Positions 34,154-44,947 of a stretch of 64,000 bases of DNA are shown in pieces (the first letter of the stretch is position 1; every line of letters begins with the position of its first letter). This DNA is from Spinellus fusiger (taxonomy: Eukaryota; Mucoromycota; Mucoromycetes; Mucorales; Phycomycetaceae), in the NCBI GenBank assembly GCA_025094145.1, contig JALLLS010000104.1, positions 1 through 64,000 on the forward strand. The letters are read 5' to 3'. The position numbers and the translations under genes were made by a program. Under the pieces are notes generated by a model, which searched no databases, was not told the DNA's origin, and saw nothing but the letters and a program-made list of their open reading frames with translations.

Positions 34154-34806
34154 CCCCGTGCGCTACCATTTGAAGTAGGAGCACACCGAGTCGTACATAC
34201 TGCAATGTGTAAGTAGACTCAATTGTCAGTTGTGCAGAGCATTTTTATAGTTTATTTTACCTAATTCACTAATTCACTAATTCACCAATTCACTAATTCA
34301 CCAATTCACTAATTCGCGGTTCCACTATTCTACGGTTCCACTGTTCCACTGTATTGCATTGAGAGCAAAAAGAAGACTTACTACATACCACCTACCAAAA
34401 TGACAGTCATTAACATCGTCACCGTAGTGTCGTTCTTCTAGTAATAGGTCCATCCGCCAAATGTACGACTGTCGTTGCAAGACAAGAAGAACAAGACATT
34501 TTGTATCTCCACCATTAGGCTCACAGACGCATGGACCCTTGTGTCTTTTTCCCTCGTACTTTTATCCCGGTGCGGTCTTTTTCATATCTATCTCTAGATA
34601 TTTATATTTATATTTTATGTCTATATCTATATCTACTTTTTGCTCTTTCTCCTCTTATTTCACCAAGACATATCAATCTTCTTGTTTTGTTTTTATTATT
34701 GTATAGTCTTCACTCAAGATTCCCTCATAAAACAGGAAAGAAGAAAGAAGAAGAAAGCCATAAATGCACGTGTACTGTTAGGCAACTTGTCGCTTTAAAA
34801 ATATAA
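34154..34806 (+). CDS. Possible small spliced gene, partial model
   Basis: Three segments join in one frame with good splice consensus: exon A ending at 34208 (donor GTAAGT), exon B 34442-34502, and exon C 34707-34806 with stop TAA 34804-34806. The product reads EVGAHRVVHTAM, LIGPSAKCTTVVARQ, EEQDIF, LHSRFPHKTGKKKEEE and CTCTVRQLVALKI. Frame A is open back to a TAG just before 34073, but I see no ATG in frame; an upstream exon would be needed. Introns of 233 and 204 nt are long for this window, and the first holds an AATTCACT repeat. No family recognised. It may be chance. Confidence 0.3.
34260..34318. repeat. AATTCACT/AATTCACC tandem repeat
   Basis: Seven or so 8-bp units alternate T and C at the last position. 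Located in the proposed intron of the cryptic gene. Confidence 0.85.
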
Positions 34807-35338
34807 AAATCTCCCTTTTCCTATCTCTTTTCAATAGGAGTTTAGAAAGAGCGTGTAGCGTAATGTCTATAGAAGGAGTGCATGTGTGGTGTCCATAGAA
34901 ACGACGTGTTATGGACAGTCTGTTATCGATACCATGGCAACAGCCGCTAAGAACAGTCACACCTATGCGGAGGCAAGAGAACAGATACTTCTTCAAGTAA
35001 CAGAAAACGGACCGATCCGATACAGTCTCATCTTCATGTGACTTGTGGATTACGTAACGATTTGTTTATACTCTTTTTTTTTTTGAACACTCTCATAGAC
35101 GGGCTATTGTCACTCGTATGTGTCAGTCACTGTTCCTGGGAGTGCCAGTCACTTTCGCCGTCACTCTTTCTATCGCTGTCTGATTTCCCACCTAACAGGT
35201 CATGGCCATTGATACTGACAGTGGCACTTTGTAACGGTACGCCTTCTACGACGCCTTTCTTTATTAAATTTCCTACGCCTACCCACCTACCTATCTACGC
35301 CTACCCATCTACGACCAGCTATCTACGACTACCTTTCC

Positions 35339-35869
35339 ATGGTAACCACCTTATAACAAACACGTAGCTCATGTATAGTTGTTCTACTCTTTCTTCAAAA
35401 CCCTCGTTGATGAAAAAGTCACTGTCGAGTTGAAAAATGATCTTGTTATTACAGGCACTTTGAAGTCTGTGGATCAGTTTTTGAATATAAAGTTGGACGA
35501 TATTAGAGTAGTGGATGAAGAGCGACACCCTCACATGGTAATTAAGAAGACCGAGTCATGTAGAATCAAGAGAATGGGCTATAGACAGTGCTAGTGTTAA
35601 GAGAGAAAGAGAGAAATGAAAAGAAAAAAAAATGAAAAAAAAATGAAAGATGTCTTTTTTTTTTCTTCTTCTTCTTTGTTCTTCTTTGTTCTTCTTCTGA
35701 CGCGCTGTGGCTATAGATTTCTGTCAAAAACTGCTTTATTCGTGGATCTGTGGTGCGTTACGTACAGCTTCCCTCCCAAGCTGTGGACACTGCTCTTCTT
35801 CAAGACGCAGCCCGTCGTGAAGCAGCCCAGCCCTCTTCTGTACAGCAAGCCAATGTTCGTGTCAAATAA
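35339..35869 (+). CDS. LSM2: U6 snRNA-associated Sm-like protein LSm2
   Basis: Sm-fold subunit shared by the nuclear Lsm2-8 ring (U6 snRNA 3' end) and the cytoplasmic Lsm1-7 ring (mRNA decapping). Exon 2 (35379-35537) begins LFYSFFKTLVDEKVTVELKN (Sm1 motif) and exon 3 (35717-35869) gives NCFIRGSVVRYVQLP (Sm2 motif). The start is inferred: LFYSFF is the second residue onward in the family, and an ATG at 35339-35341 is followed directly by GTAACC, with a TATAG acceptor at 35374-35378. The first coding exon would be just the ATG and intron 1 only 37 nt. Total 104 residues; human LSm2 has 95. Intron 2 is 179 nt with A-rich purine runs. It is convergent with CAC2. Confidence 0.93.
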
Positions 35870-36301
35870 ACCGTATTATAATAAACACAAGAAAAGCGTG
35901 TATGTGTATGTAGGATCTGTGTATGTAAGATGTGTGTGTGTGTAAGGTGTGTGTGTGCATAAAACTATGGAGCTGTGTATCTATCCATGCATCTAGTCAT
36001 GCCCTTGGTTGGGCAGTCATGCACTCAGGGCAGTCATGTTTCTTTTTCTTTTTCATGCATAGATAAGTAGGCCATGTATGGGTATTGAAGGGTAGCATCG
36101 TAAATCTGCCCCCACAATCACGATACGATCATTTTAAGGTTCTGATCTGTAGTATAGGACAGTATAGTATAGGCTAGTGCAATGAATTTGTATGTTCTGT
36201 ACTATAGTATAGACCAGAGCGTAGTTCGCTCACTCAAAGGGATCCCCTAATGAAAGAGACGGAAGAAATCTCTCTGTTTCTCTCCTTCTCTTTTGTGTAT
36301 G

Positions 36302-36332
<31 letters not shown>

Positions 36333-36515
36333 ACATTAGCTATAAAAGAGAACCCCCTCACAGCACAAGAGAAAGATGAGTGTGTATCAGTGTACAAGTG
36401 TATGTGTTGGTGCAAATGCAAGTAATAAAAAAAGAAGAGTAGGTATCCTATCCGTGACAGAGAAAAGAAAAGAAATAGCATATGAGCCCACTCCATGCCC
36501 CTTTTTCATCCCTCA
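35870..36515. other. Convergent 3' intergenic region
   Basis: Between the LSM2 stop and the CAC2 stop. It contains AATAAACC just after LSM2 (35866-), GT-rich runs (35925-35960, 36316-36332) and ATATAT (36302-36314). No gene seen. Confidence 0.5.
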
Positions 36516-38415
36516 TTAAGGGTGAAGTGCACTGATAAGAGTAGGTGCAATACGCCGCTTCTTTGTGTCGGGAGCAGCTATACTAGTTGCTGTCATTGCT
36601 GGTGCTGTTGGTGGCACTGGACGCTTCTTCTCTTGTTTAGCAGGCACAGACACAGGCATCTCCACTACAACACTCTCCTGCACCACCACAGAGAAGGGTT
36701 TATCATACAACTGACCCAGTTCTCCATCTGCAAATACAACGGCTGATAGATACCCATCAGCTGAAGAGAACATCAAGAGGGTGCCATCAGGAGACCTAAC
36801 ATTCCTGTGTTAACATGCCTCTTCTCTTGTCCAAGAAGACTCTGTTTACCATGCAAGATCCATAATGGGGGCAAAATGCATACCAGAAAGAGCACAGATG
36901 GGTTTTGCTTGCTGTGTATCATACACAAATATGGTGTCTTGGGTGGCAATGGCATACAGCATACGGTACGGCAATCCAAAGACACTCTTGTTCAATTGAG
37001 ACCGCAGTTCATAGGGCTTGGAGCACCACCGAATGGCAATGGAGGGCTTTGGGTGGTTGCTATTGTAGGCAATGGGATATCTGACATGATATAAGTCCAA
37101 TGTCTTGTGTGGATACTCACTTGGAGAGTGAATTGCGTGCATAAAAGTAGGCACAGTTCTGGAAATCATCATGCGTGTCCATTCCTGCTGTTGCTGCTGC
37201 TGTTGTAGATGCAGGTGGGGCAGCAGATTCCACGACCTCATCTGCACTGACATTGGCATCTACACCACTCTTGCATAATCCTGAAGGCGTTAATAACAAT
37301 GCACCATCAGGACTAAACCACAGTCTACGAAAGAAAGACACCAGATTCTCATCATGGTACAGTCGAAAACTCAATGCTGTTTCTGGTGCTTCCTGCGTGT
37401 CCTGCACACTGTCGGGTTTGTTCATCTTTTGTCTGTCCAGGCGGTGGTGTTTTCTGGGAGAACCAAAGGCGAGTTTTCCTTGAGGACCCTTGCGACACTT
37501 GTACACGACAATGGAGCGATCGCTGCTCTGGGTTGCGACATATTCACCCAAGGGATCCCATGTGACGCCCTGGACATAGTGCGTGTGGTCTGAGAAGATG
37601 TGGAGACTTGTGCCTGGAGGATATCCCACAAAGACCATCAGTCATGGCAAGAACAACACAATCACAGAGAGGACTTACGCTCCGCAATGCTCCATACACG
37701 GGCTGTGTTATCGATGGACGCTGTCATAAAGTATTGCCCACAGGGAGACCATGCCAAATCATATATCTCCTTGGTATGTCCACTACACCATTCCTTATGT
37801 GTTATTTCTCCTAGTGTCTTTGTACAGGCAGAGTGGGAGAAGGAGGGACTTACTAGAACATATGTACTACTGTCCATGTCTCCTTTTCATATTCACTATG
37901 GACACTGCCAAACGCAGAATCCTTGTGGGTAGCCAATCGCCATACAATGACACACGCGTCTATACAAAAAGAAGAAGAGAAACAGAACATGCTTAGAGAC
38001 AATCACCACTACGTGTCTACCATCGCCTGCTGATGCCAAGTAGTCTCCTGTAGGTGAGAACCGTACCACATTCACAGGTGAGGAGTGTCGTTTGAGTTCA
38101 CACAAAAAGTCAATGCGTACGGGAAGTGCGTTGCCTGGCTTGGCTGTGTGTTCGATGGGCTTGTTGGTGCCTGGACGTCTTTGAATATCCCAGATCTGTC
38201 GCCATGAGGTGTTATGGACTGCATGCAGTGTCTTTTGTTTCTTTTGTTTCTTTACTTACTCGTACGGATGTATCGGCTCCTCCTGTTGCAAATCGAGATC
38301 CATCAGGTGCAAAGTCAGTTGAATACACTGCTTGTCCGTCATGCCAGTTGATTTCCAGTGTCTACGCAGGGTTGAGGTGTGGTAGAATAAGGAACAGGCG
38401 TACCTTTGCAATCAT
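36516..38415 (-). CDS. CAC2: Chromatin assembly factor 1 p60 subunit (WD40)
   Basis: Eight exons: 38415-38404, 38361-38260, 38195-38021, 37959-37854, 37782-37679, 37613-37121, 37080-36850 and 36795-36516. All GT-AG and in phase, giving 500 residues. CAF-1 deposits H3-H4 on newly replicated DNA; p60 is its WD40 propeller. Family landmarks are in order: LEINWHDGQAVYSTDFAPDG, SSPVNVVRFSPTGDYLASAG, GHTKEIYDLAWSPCGQYF, YVQGVTWDPLGEYVATQSSD, SFFRRLWFSPDGALLLTPSG, LPYRMLYAIATQDTIFVYDT and MDLAWSPDGTLLMFSSADGY. The C-terminal tail is Pro/Lys-rich with KKRPVPP and KKRR. The first coding exon is only 12 nt (MIAK). Introns are 40-71 nt; intron 6 (37081-37120) has 40 nt. The start lies 326 bases downstream of the CSE1 stop on the same strand. 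Confidence 0.96.
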
Positions 38416-38740
38416 AATTCCACCAATAAAGACAGAGAAAGAGAAAGAGAGTGGAGGAATTGTCTTATAATTTTTTTACGAGTGAATTATATTTTATTTA
38501 TTTATTTTGGCACTGGACTTATGTCTTTTATGGAGGGTTTGTTATTTCCACTTGTCATTTCTTATTTCTTATTTATAATCCTTTGTTTCCATAAGAAAAG
38601 AAGCCCGCACCACTACAATTAGAACACTGAAGAAGAATATTTACCTTTGGATAGACATATACACTAACAAAAGCAGCTTGCCTACCCTTTTTTATTCTTA
38701 TTCTTATTATATCTTTTTTATTCTTTTTTCTTTCTTCTTT

Positions 38741-38873
38741 TTACAATTGTCCCATGGAAATCCCTGCAGCCTCAAAGTACTTTGGTAGAAAAGTATCCAC
38801 ACCTTGAGTAGCTGTCAGTTGTGACTTTGCCTAGTCACAAGTATGTCCACCCCCGTCAGTCCAGCATACTTAC

Positions 38874-38909
<36 letters not shown>

Positions 38910-41900
38910 GGAAGAAGAGAGAGACTACTTACCAAAGATCGCTTCTCAGGAGACATACCTACCAATTGCTGCACCAAATACACTTGGCAGGCAGGATACA
39001 CTGCCATAGGATCCTCACGTGTGGAGACTGATGTGGCTAATTTGGAAAAGGTGGTCTGGTAACCACCTTCTTCCTCAATATCATAGGTGTAAAGGGCATC
39101 AGGCCCTTCCTCACTGATGACTGGGGCCAGTTCCAATTGACTCAACAGACCCACCAATACCTTGGGCCACAATTGACCAAGGTAGGGTTCTTGGAGGATA
39201 CGGTTACTCTGAGTCAAGAGACGCACCAGTCCAATACCACAGATTCTCTTTTCAATGGGATCCTTGATCATGGATAAGTCTGGAATCACAAACAGAGGAA
39301 CAATCTGGCCAAACAGACTGTTGTGTTATGGTGAGCATCTTATTCATCAATGTAAGAATAGTTACCCTTGTTGGAATCCATCAAAAATACCCATAAGAGT
39401 GTCAGGTCCTCCTGCATTCTCACTAGCACAGAACAGACAGACCCAGAGAGTAAAATTGCGAATAAACCGGTCAAAGGTCACTGTACTGGCATCTCTCTTC
39501 TTGGTTTGGAGTCTCTTGAGGACAGAACTCACAAGGGTAGGAAGATAATTGCCAAGTACATTGCTAGAGACATTCTGTAAGCGAGTGGGTGGTGATGATG
39601 CCCGTGACTTACATGGGAACATGCTTTGTAAGAGAAGACAGCAAAACAAGACCATAGTAGTCGTTGTTTCTTGATTGAATAAGCTTCTGTTGGAATATAC
39701 CAAGAATAGGCTCCAATTTGTTATGAGCAAGAATAGTGTTCACACCACAGGCAAGGTAGGCCTCCAAAAGACGCACCAGAGCGGGAATATTGCCTATATC
39801 CACTATTAACTCTTCTTCTTCTCTCCAACTTACCTTGCTCCCACAAAGCAGGCACCAGCAATGGGTTCAACCAATCAATGTACAGCTGTGGCAAGTCCTG
39901 TCCCTTGTGGTTCTCCAACAGTTGAGCAAGTAATTGGAACACATAAGGCATGAATTCTGCTCAAGGTTACTCTTTCCTCTTTCCTCTTCTTTCTTCTTTC
40001 TACACTCACCTTGCACCTCCTGTGTAAGGATTGTCTGGAAAGGACCATACAACAGTGTCTCAAACTCAGTCACTGCTTGTGGAGACACAGGACATATAAA
40101 CCTACACCCCCTCTCTATGAATACACAACCAACAAGTGACCAATCCTCACCGAATCAATGCACCCATACTCTCAAAGATGGAATGGTTGAACCGAGGATT
40201 ACTGGGATTCTTGCTGACAATAGCAAGGAGGGTGGTTAACTTGCTCATAATGGCATTGACATAGGGTGCCATATCACTGCGACTGGTAATAATCACACGC
40301 ATCACAGCTAGACTCATTTTCGGTGAGGATCCCATCCCATCCCACGCAAGACCCATCCTCTTTTCATTCTTATTATTACCTTTCATCAAGTAATCATTCT
40401 CTGACAGTTTCTCGGGTGTCTGTCCCAACTCAATCAAGCGGAACAACTCGGAAAGTAATGTCTCGGTATAAGGCTGAATATCCTGTGCTGTGATCCTAAT
40501 CCACCATCCCCAGATAGGATTAAGATGTCCTGCTTCTCCTACTTACTATAGACACTTACAGCATCACCTTTCCTTGACGAATAAACAGAATACGCTCAAT
40601 GGCAATTGCAGCATAGGTGTGTACAACATAGTCAGTGGACTGCAGATGCTTCACAAGAAGAGGAAACACAGTCAGCAGCTGGTCCTTTGTCAGTTGGTTT
40701 CTAAAGGTGTAGATGTACTTGATGGCGTCCACTTTAAGAAAGGGCACACCCGCATTGACGTCTGTTTGTAGATCTCCCAGTACATTCTTTGTGAAGAAAT
40801 CAACAACATCGACCAGTGTGTTGGTGTTGAGTACACCCACTTGAGTGGTTGTGTTGCGTGTGGCAATGGCAATCAGCAAGAAGATGGCCGTGTTCTTCTC
40901 TCTCCAGTGCTTCTGAGTGTTCTTAGCGTAGTACTGGATGAACAGACCATCAGAATGGGATGAAAGAGAGTGCTGATGTCTGTTTTCCGTTCTATGGAAG
41001 CCGGCTTACCTCCAGGTAGCGTGTAATGTACCCTGACATGATCCCAGTGACTTGTGTCTCAAACAACTCCATGAGACCACGGATAAAATCAGCATCAGCA
41101 CGACGACGTGTGTCGGTATCTGTTCAACAAGTCAGTCTTTCTCTCTTTTCTTTCTTGGACTGTGCCCACTAGACCTACCTGATCCTTCAAGATCACGTCG
41201 AATGTACTCAATAGGGTTATCCTCAAACAACTCTTCATCTGCCACTGTCGTTGAGAAAAACAGTCTTCATGTCAGTCTTTTTTTCCATTGTTGTTGTTGA
41301 TCTATCAAAGCCGGACCACGCTTTAATTATTCCCCCACCCATCCACTCACCTCGCATGGAAATATTAGGCAATGCAATTCTCTCACACATCTGCTTCAAT
41401 GTATCTTCAGCACCAAACACATGGGAGTATTTGCGTAATCGAATAATACATGTCAACATGGCAAATGCATTTCCCATCATCTGCAGTCTAGTCAATCTCG
41501 AGTATTCTGCCATTGCATACCACCTACTGTGTCATACTTGGGCTCTTGTCCAGTGGTAGCCAATAATTCAAAGACAATAGGAATAAAACTCTCCAACTGT
41601 TCGCACTCCTCACTGTATTTCTGGGTGTACAATTCCACAATCTCACAGATGCCGCTTTTGATCTTTTCCAAGGGGCCTGCTTCCTCCTCATCCTATACAT
41701 TCATGGCCATGACCCTATTAGCCTGTTTTCTTCTTCTTCAATAGAGTAGTAAATAAACAATAAAAAAGAATGACCTGGCTTTCCAACAGTGGGTTCTTAT
41801 ACACCAGGTACTTCTGGAACAGTCCCATGAACAGTCCCATATGATCCTCAAAGAACTCTGGCAAGTCCTGACAGTTCAGATCATAGTATATTTTGATCAG

Positions 41901-42942
41901 GAGAATCAGGGACTGAGATAGGATGGGGAGTGCCGCTGGGTTGTTTATGTTTTCTGTCATGAGGTTATCTGTAATCTATGTTTGCCTTAACACCTGTTGA
42001 TGCAGACACGTTTACTTACTTGGAACAGTTGTTTGTAAGGCTCACAGAACACTGTCAGGACATACTGGATATCACCAAACAGAGCATCGGATCTGAACTG
42101 TGACCGCCATCTTATGCATGTCCCCATGTCCCCTTTGAGTTGTTGATTGTAGAAAGAGAAAAGAAAGAGAAACATACCTCTTGAAGATGGAGTGGGCTGT
42201 GTGGAGAATGCCGTTGTTGGTTTTGTAGTTGGTCAGACTCAGCTGGCTTACCAGTGTCTAGTGTAGATTGTTTTTTTAATAGATATAGATATAGATATAG
42301 ATATCTACATTTCTACATTTCTTTCTTGTCACTTACAGGCAACAAGTCCTCCCATTGCTCAGGAAAGTCTTCTTCTGCTATAATACTCAGGGCATCACTA
42401 ATCTGGAACTGCAGCTTATCAGGCACACTCAGCATAAGATGAACAATCTGCTGCTTAATAGCAAGTCTGTCTTGAGCAGTGATTTTGTCACAGTCATCAC
42501 TAGCCTAGTAAGAAGGAAAGAGAGAGAGAGAGAAAAAAAGAAAAAAAAGTCTCTTTGATGTTGATTATTTCTTTTCTTTACTGGTCTACAGAGAAGGTGG
42601 GTCTGCTTTAACTTACAGGCACCCATTGACGCTTAATGTAGTTCTTGAAGTAGAGGGCACCTGCAAAACGCAAGGTCTCATTGACACCCAAGTCACTGAT
42701 GAGTTTGAGGAGAAGCAGAGGAGATCCACTCTGTACTTCAAAAGAAGACAGTTGTCTCTCAGCTTTGGTAGAATGTGTGAATGTCAGTAGCTGCATAGAA
42801 AGAGAAAGAGTGCGTAGTGGTGGTGGTGGTGGTGGTAGTGGTGGAGTGGAGTCCCACCTTCTTTCTGTACGACAGCATCATGGCTAAACGTATTCTGCAG
42901 GTACGTCTGTAGTGCTTGGTAAGCTTGGTTGTTGAATTCCAT
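38741..42942 (-). CDS. CSE1: Exportin-2 / importin-alpha re-exporter
   Basis: Nineteen exons: 42942-42858, 42762-42617, 42504-42337, 42257-42178, 42110-42020, 41975-41775, 41692-41528, 41480-41351, 41244-41179, 41119-41010, 40933-40560, 40495-40380, 40307-40151, 40101-40010, 39956-39834, 39793-39613, 39563-39366, 39317-38933 and 38830-38741. Every junction is GT-AG and in phase, giving 985 residues (family about 960-970). CSE1 is a HEAT-repeat karyopherin that returns importin-alpha to the cytoplasm with RanGTP. Landmarks: LYFKNYIKRQW in the importin-beta N-terminal domain, ISDALSIIAEEDFPEQW, DLPEFFEDHM, EYIRRDLEGS, AIKYIYTFRNQL, VVHTYAAIAIERIL, SKNPSNPRFNHSIFE, FMPYVFQLLAQLLE, ALVRLLEAYL and GYQTTFSKLA. 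Intron 15 (39794-39833) is 40 nt; intron 18 contains a TA/GA microsatellite. It is the most intron-dense gene here. Confidence 0.97.
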
Positions 42943-43252
42943 AGTGACACTGTCCAGGCAGCTCTAAAGAAGAAAAGGGAAGAAAGAGGAAAGAAAGAGG
43001 AAAGAAAGAAGAAAGAAAAAAGAAGAAACGAAAAATAGGGAAGAAAACAATCGAAACGCGTGTGATGGGACGTGTCTAAAAATCCACGCTCATAAAAAGC
43101 AGTGACATCACACGTCTCTTTCTCTTCTTTCCTGACACGCATCGTTGTCTCTCTCTTTCATCTTACTAGTCTCTCTTATTGACCACAATTTTCTCTCTCT
43201 TTCTAGTATCTCTTTTCTCTCTCTTTTTCTCTCTATTTTTTATAGTGTCCAT

Positions 43253-44401
43253 CTATGCTTTATTCTCTTCTGTGACTGTTTCTTTGGGTGTTTCTGTCTC
43301 TTGGACCACTGGCTTGGACTGCTTTTTCTTCTCCTTCTTCACCTTGACAGGAGCCACAGGAGGTGGATAGGCCAAGGCAGCCAAGGCACTCATGGCAGGA
43401 TCCTCAAACGCCTTTCTTACTGGCTCCAACAACCCGTTGATGGCAGCAATCACACCTGCCTTGAGATCTCCCGGATGCACCTGCTTCTCCGCAAAGGCCT
43501 TCTCCAGTGCCTCGTACGAATCAAACACCATGTCCCCGCCATACTGCTCGGGACGCACAGCAACAAACTGCGCCTTTTGTCCATTGAGGCTCTTGAGAGG
43601 AAAGTACACCGACTTGACAAACGACAAGAGTCCGTTTTCTGTAATGTTGCCCTCCTCACAAAAGGCCTTTTTGATCTTCTTCTGCACATCTTTGGGTGAG
43701 TCAAGAAAGTCAATCTTGGAATCGGGATCCGAAGAAGACATCTTGGCCCCGGCCAGGCCAGGCACCATGGGGTTCATCAAGTGGGATCTCTTTTTGTAGC
43801 CCAGGTGAGGCAGGTACTTTTCAGCAAACACAAAGATCTTGCGCTGATCCACGCCTCCAAACTGACAATCGACCTCAAGGTACTCCTCGTCTAGGGCCTG
43901 CATGCCAGGGTACAGCAGCCCCGACAGGAGAGGCGACTCGACCTGCTTGACGACCTCAGCCCCTGCCTTTTTGGCATCGTGTTCTGTCACGCATGATGCC
44001 AGACGCAGAGCATCCATGGAGTACTTTGGCGACAGTTCAAACGAAGACCCGACAACAAACGTGAGCTTCTCAATCGAGACGCCTAATGAGCGCAGCACGG
44101 TCTTGATCATGGCTTCGTAGTACTGGACGCGGTGGTGGACGAGGTCTAGCGGGGCCTTTAGGTTGTCGAGAAAGGCGTGGAGGTCTGCCAACAGGATTTT
44201 GACATGCACACCGGCTTCTAGAAAGTCGGCAATCTTGGTCATGGGCACAAAGTAGCCAATGTGGGGTTTGCCTGTGGGTGCTGTGCCCCAGTACAGGCGT
44301 AGATCGCGTTCTGCGAGAACAGCACGGAGTTCTTTTTCGCCGAGGACTTCTTGCAAGTTGCGAGTGATGATGTCATACTTTTGGTCGGGTGTGAGTGCCA
44401 T
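43253..44401 (-). CDS. TYS1: Cytosolic tyrosyl-tRNA synthetase
   Basis: Intronless, 382 residues. It charges tRNA-Tyr with tyrosine in the cytoplasm (class I synthetase, archaeal/eukaryotic type). The HIGH-like signature is KPHIGYF at about 45-51, and the KMSSS loop is [14 protein letters not shown] at about 223-236. [37 protein letters not shown] and a helical anticodon-binding region ([15 protein letters not shown]) fit the family. A Lys-rich/acidic tail ([10 protein letters not shown]) replaces the human EMAPII domain, as in other fungi. I chose the ATG at 44401 because the frame upstream reads a T-rich leader in poly-hydrophobic codons. The stop lies 311 bases from the CSE1 start. It is divergent from DEP1. 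Confidence 0.97.
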   Translation of the reverse strand: MALTPDQKYDIITRNLQEVLGEKELRAVLAERDLRLYWGTAPTGKPHIGYFVPMTKIADFLEAGVHVKILLADLHAFLDNLKAPLDLVHHRVQYYEAMIKTVLRSLGVSIEKLTFVVGSSFELSPKYSMDALRLASCVTEHDAKKAGAEVVKQVESPLLSGLLYPGMQALDEEYLEVDCQFGGVDQRKIFVFAEKYLPHLGYKKRSHLMNPMVPGLAGAKMSSSDPDSKIDFLDSPKDVQKKIKKAFCEEGNITENGLLSFVKSVYFPLKSLNGQKAQFVAVRPEQYGGDMVFDSYEALEKAFAEKQVHPGDLKAGVIAAINGLLEPVRKAFEDPAMSALAALAYPPPVAPVKVKKEKKKQSKPVVQETETPKETVTEENKA

Positions 44402-44829
44402 GGCAACAGAAAGTATTGAAAGAAAGAAAGAAAGAAAGAAAAAGAAAAAGAAAAAGAATAAATAAATAAATAAAATTCCTAAAAAGGATAGAAGAGGAAG
44501 AGGAGGAGAAATCACTAAAGAATAAAGTGAAATAAATAGTAGTAATTGAATAATAAGTGAAATAAGTGAAATAAATAGTAGTAATAAGTATAATAAGTAG
44601 AATTGAATAATAAGTGTAATAAGTATAATAAGTAGAATAGAATAGAATAACAAGAATGACATCATCACACACCACACTCACTCATTCTCCTTCTCTACTC
44701 CAATCATATCCTTTGTGTTTGTGTGTGCTTGTGTGTGTTTGTGTGTGTGTGTGTGTGGAGGGGGGAAAGTGCTTCTGTCTTTCTCTTTCTCCTTTTATTG
44801 AGTTTTTCCTCTTTCGCATCAATATTTAA

Positions 44830-44884
<55 letters not shown>

Positions 44885-44947
44885 AAATATAAGAAAAAAA
44901 AAGAGAAAAGAAGAGGTACCGAGCCAAGTGACTTTTTTCTTTTTCTC
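44402..44947. promoter_or_regulatory. Divergent promoter region of TyrRS and DEP1 genes
   Basis: The 546 bases between the two start codons hold AAAG runs (44425-44455), AATA(A/G)GTG-like units (44525-44640), a TG run (44718-44757) and an uninterrupted AATA tetranucleotide array (44827-44884). Poly-hydroph­obic frames crossing it are artefacts. No clear TATA box was chosen, as too many AT runs qualify. Confidence 0.6.
44827..44884. repeat. AATA tetranucleotide array
   Basis: About fourteen perfect AATA/TAAA units, about 65-120 bases upstream of the DEP1 start. Confidence 0.95.
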
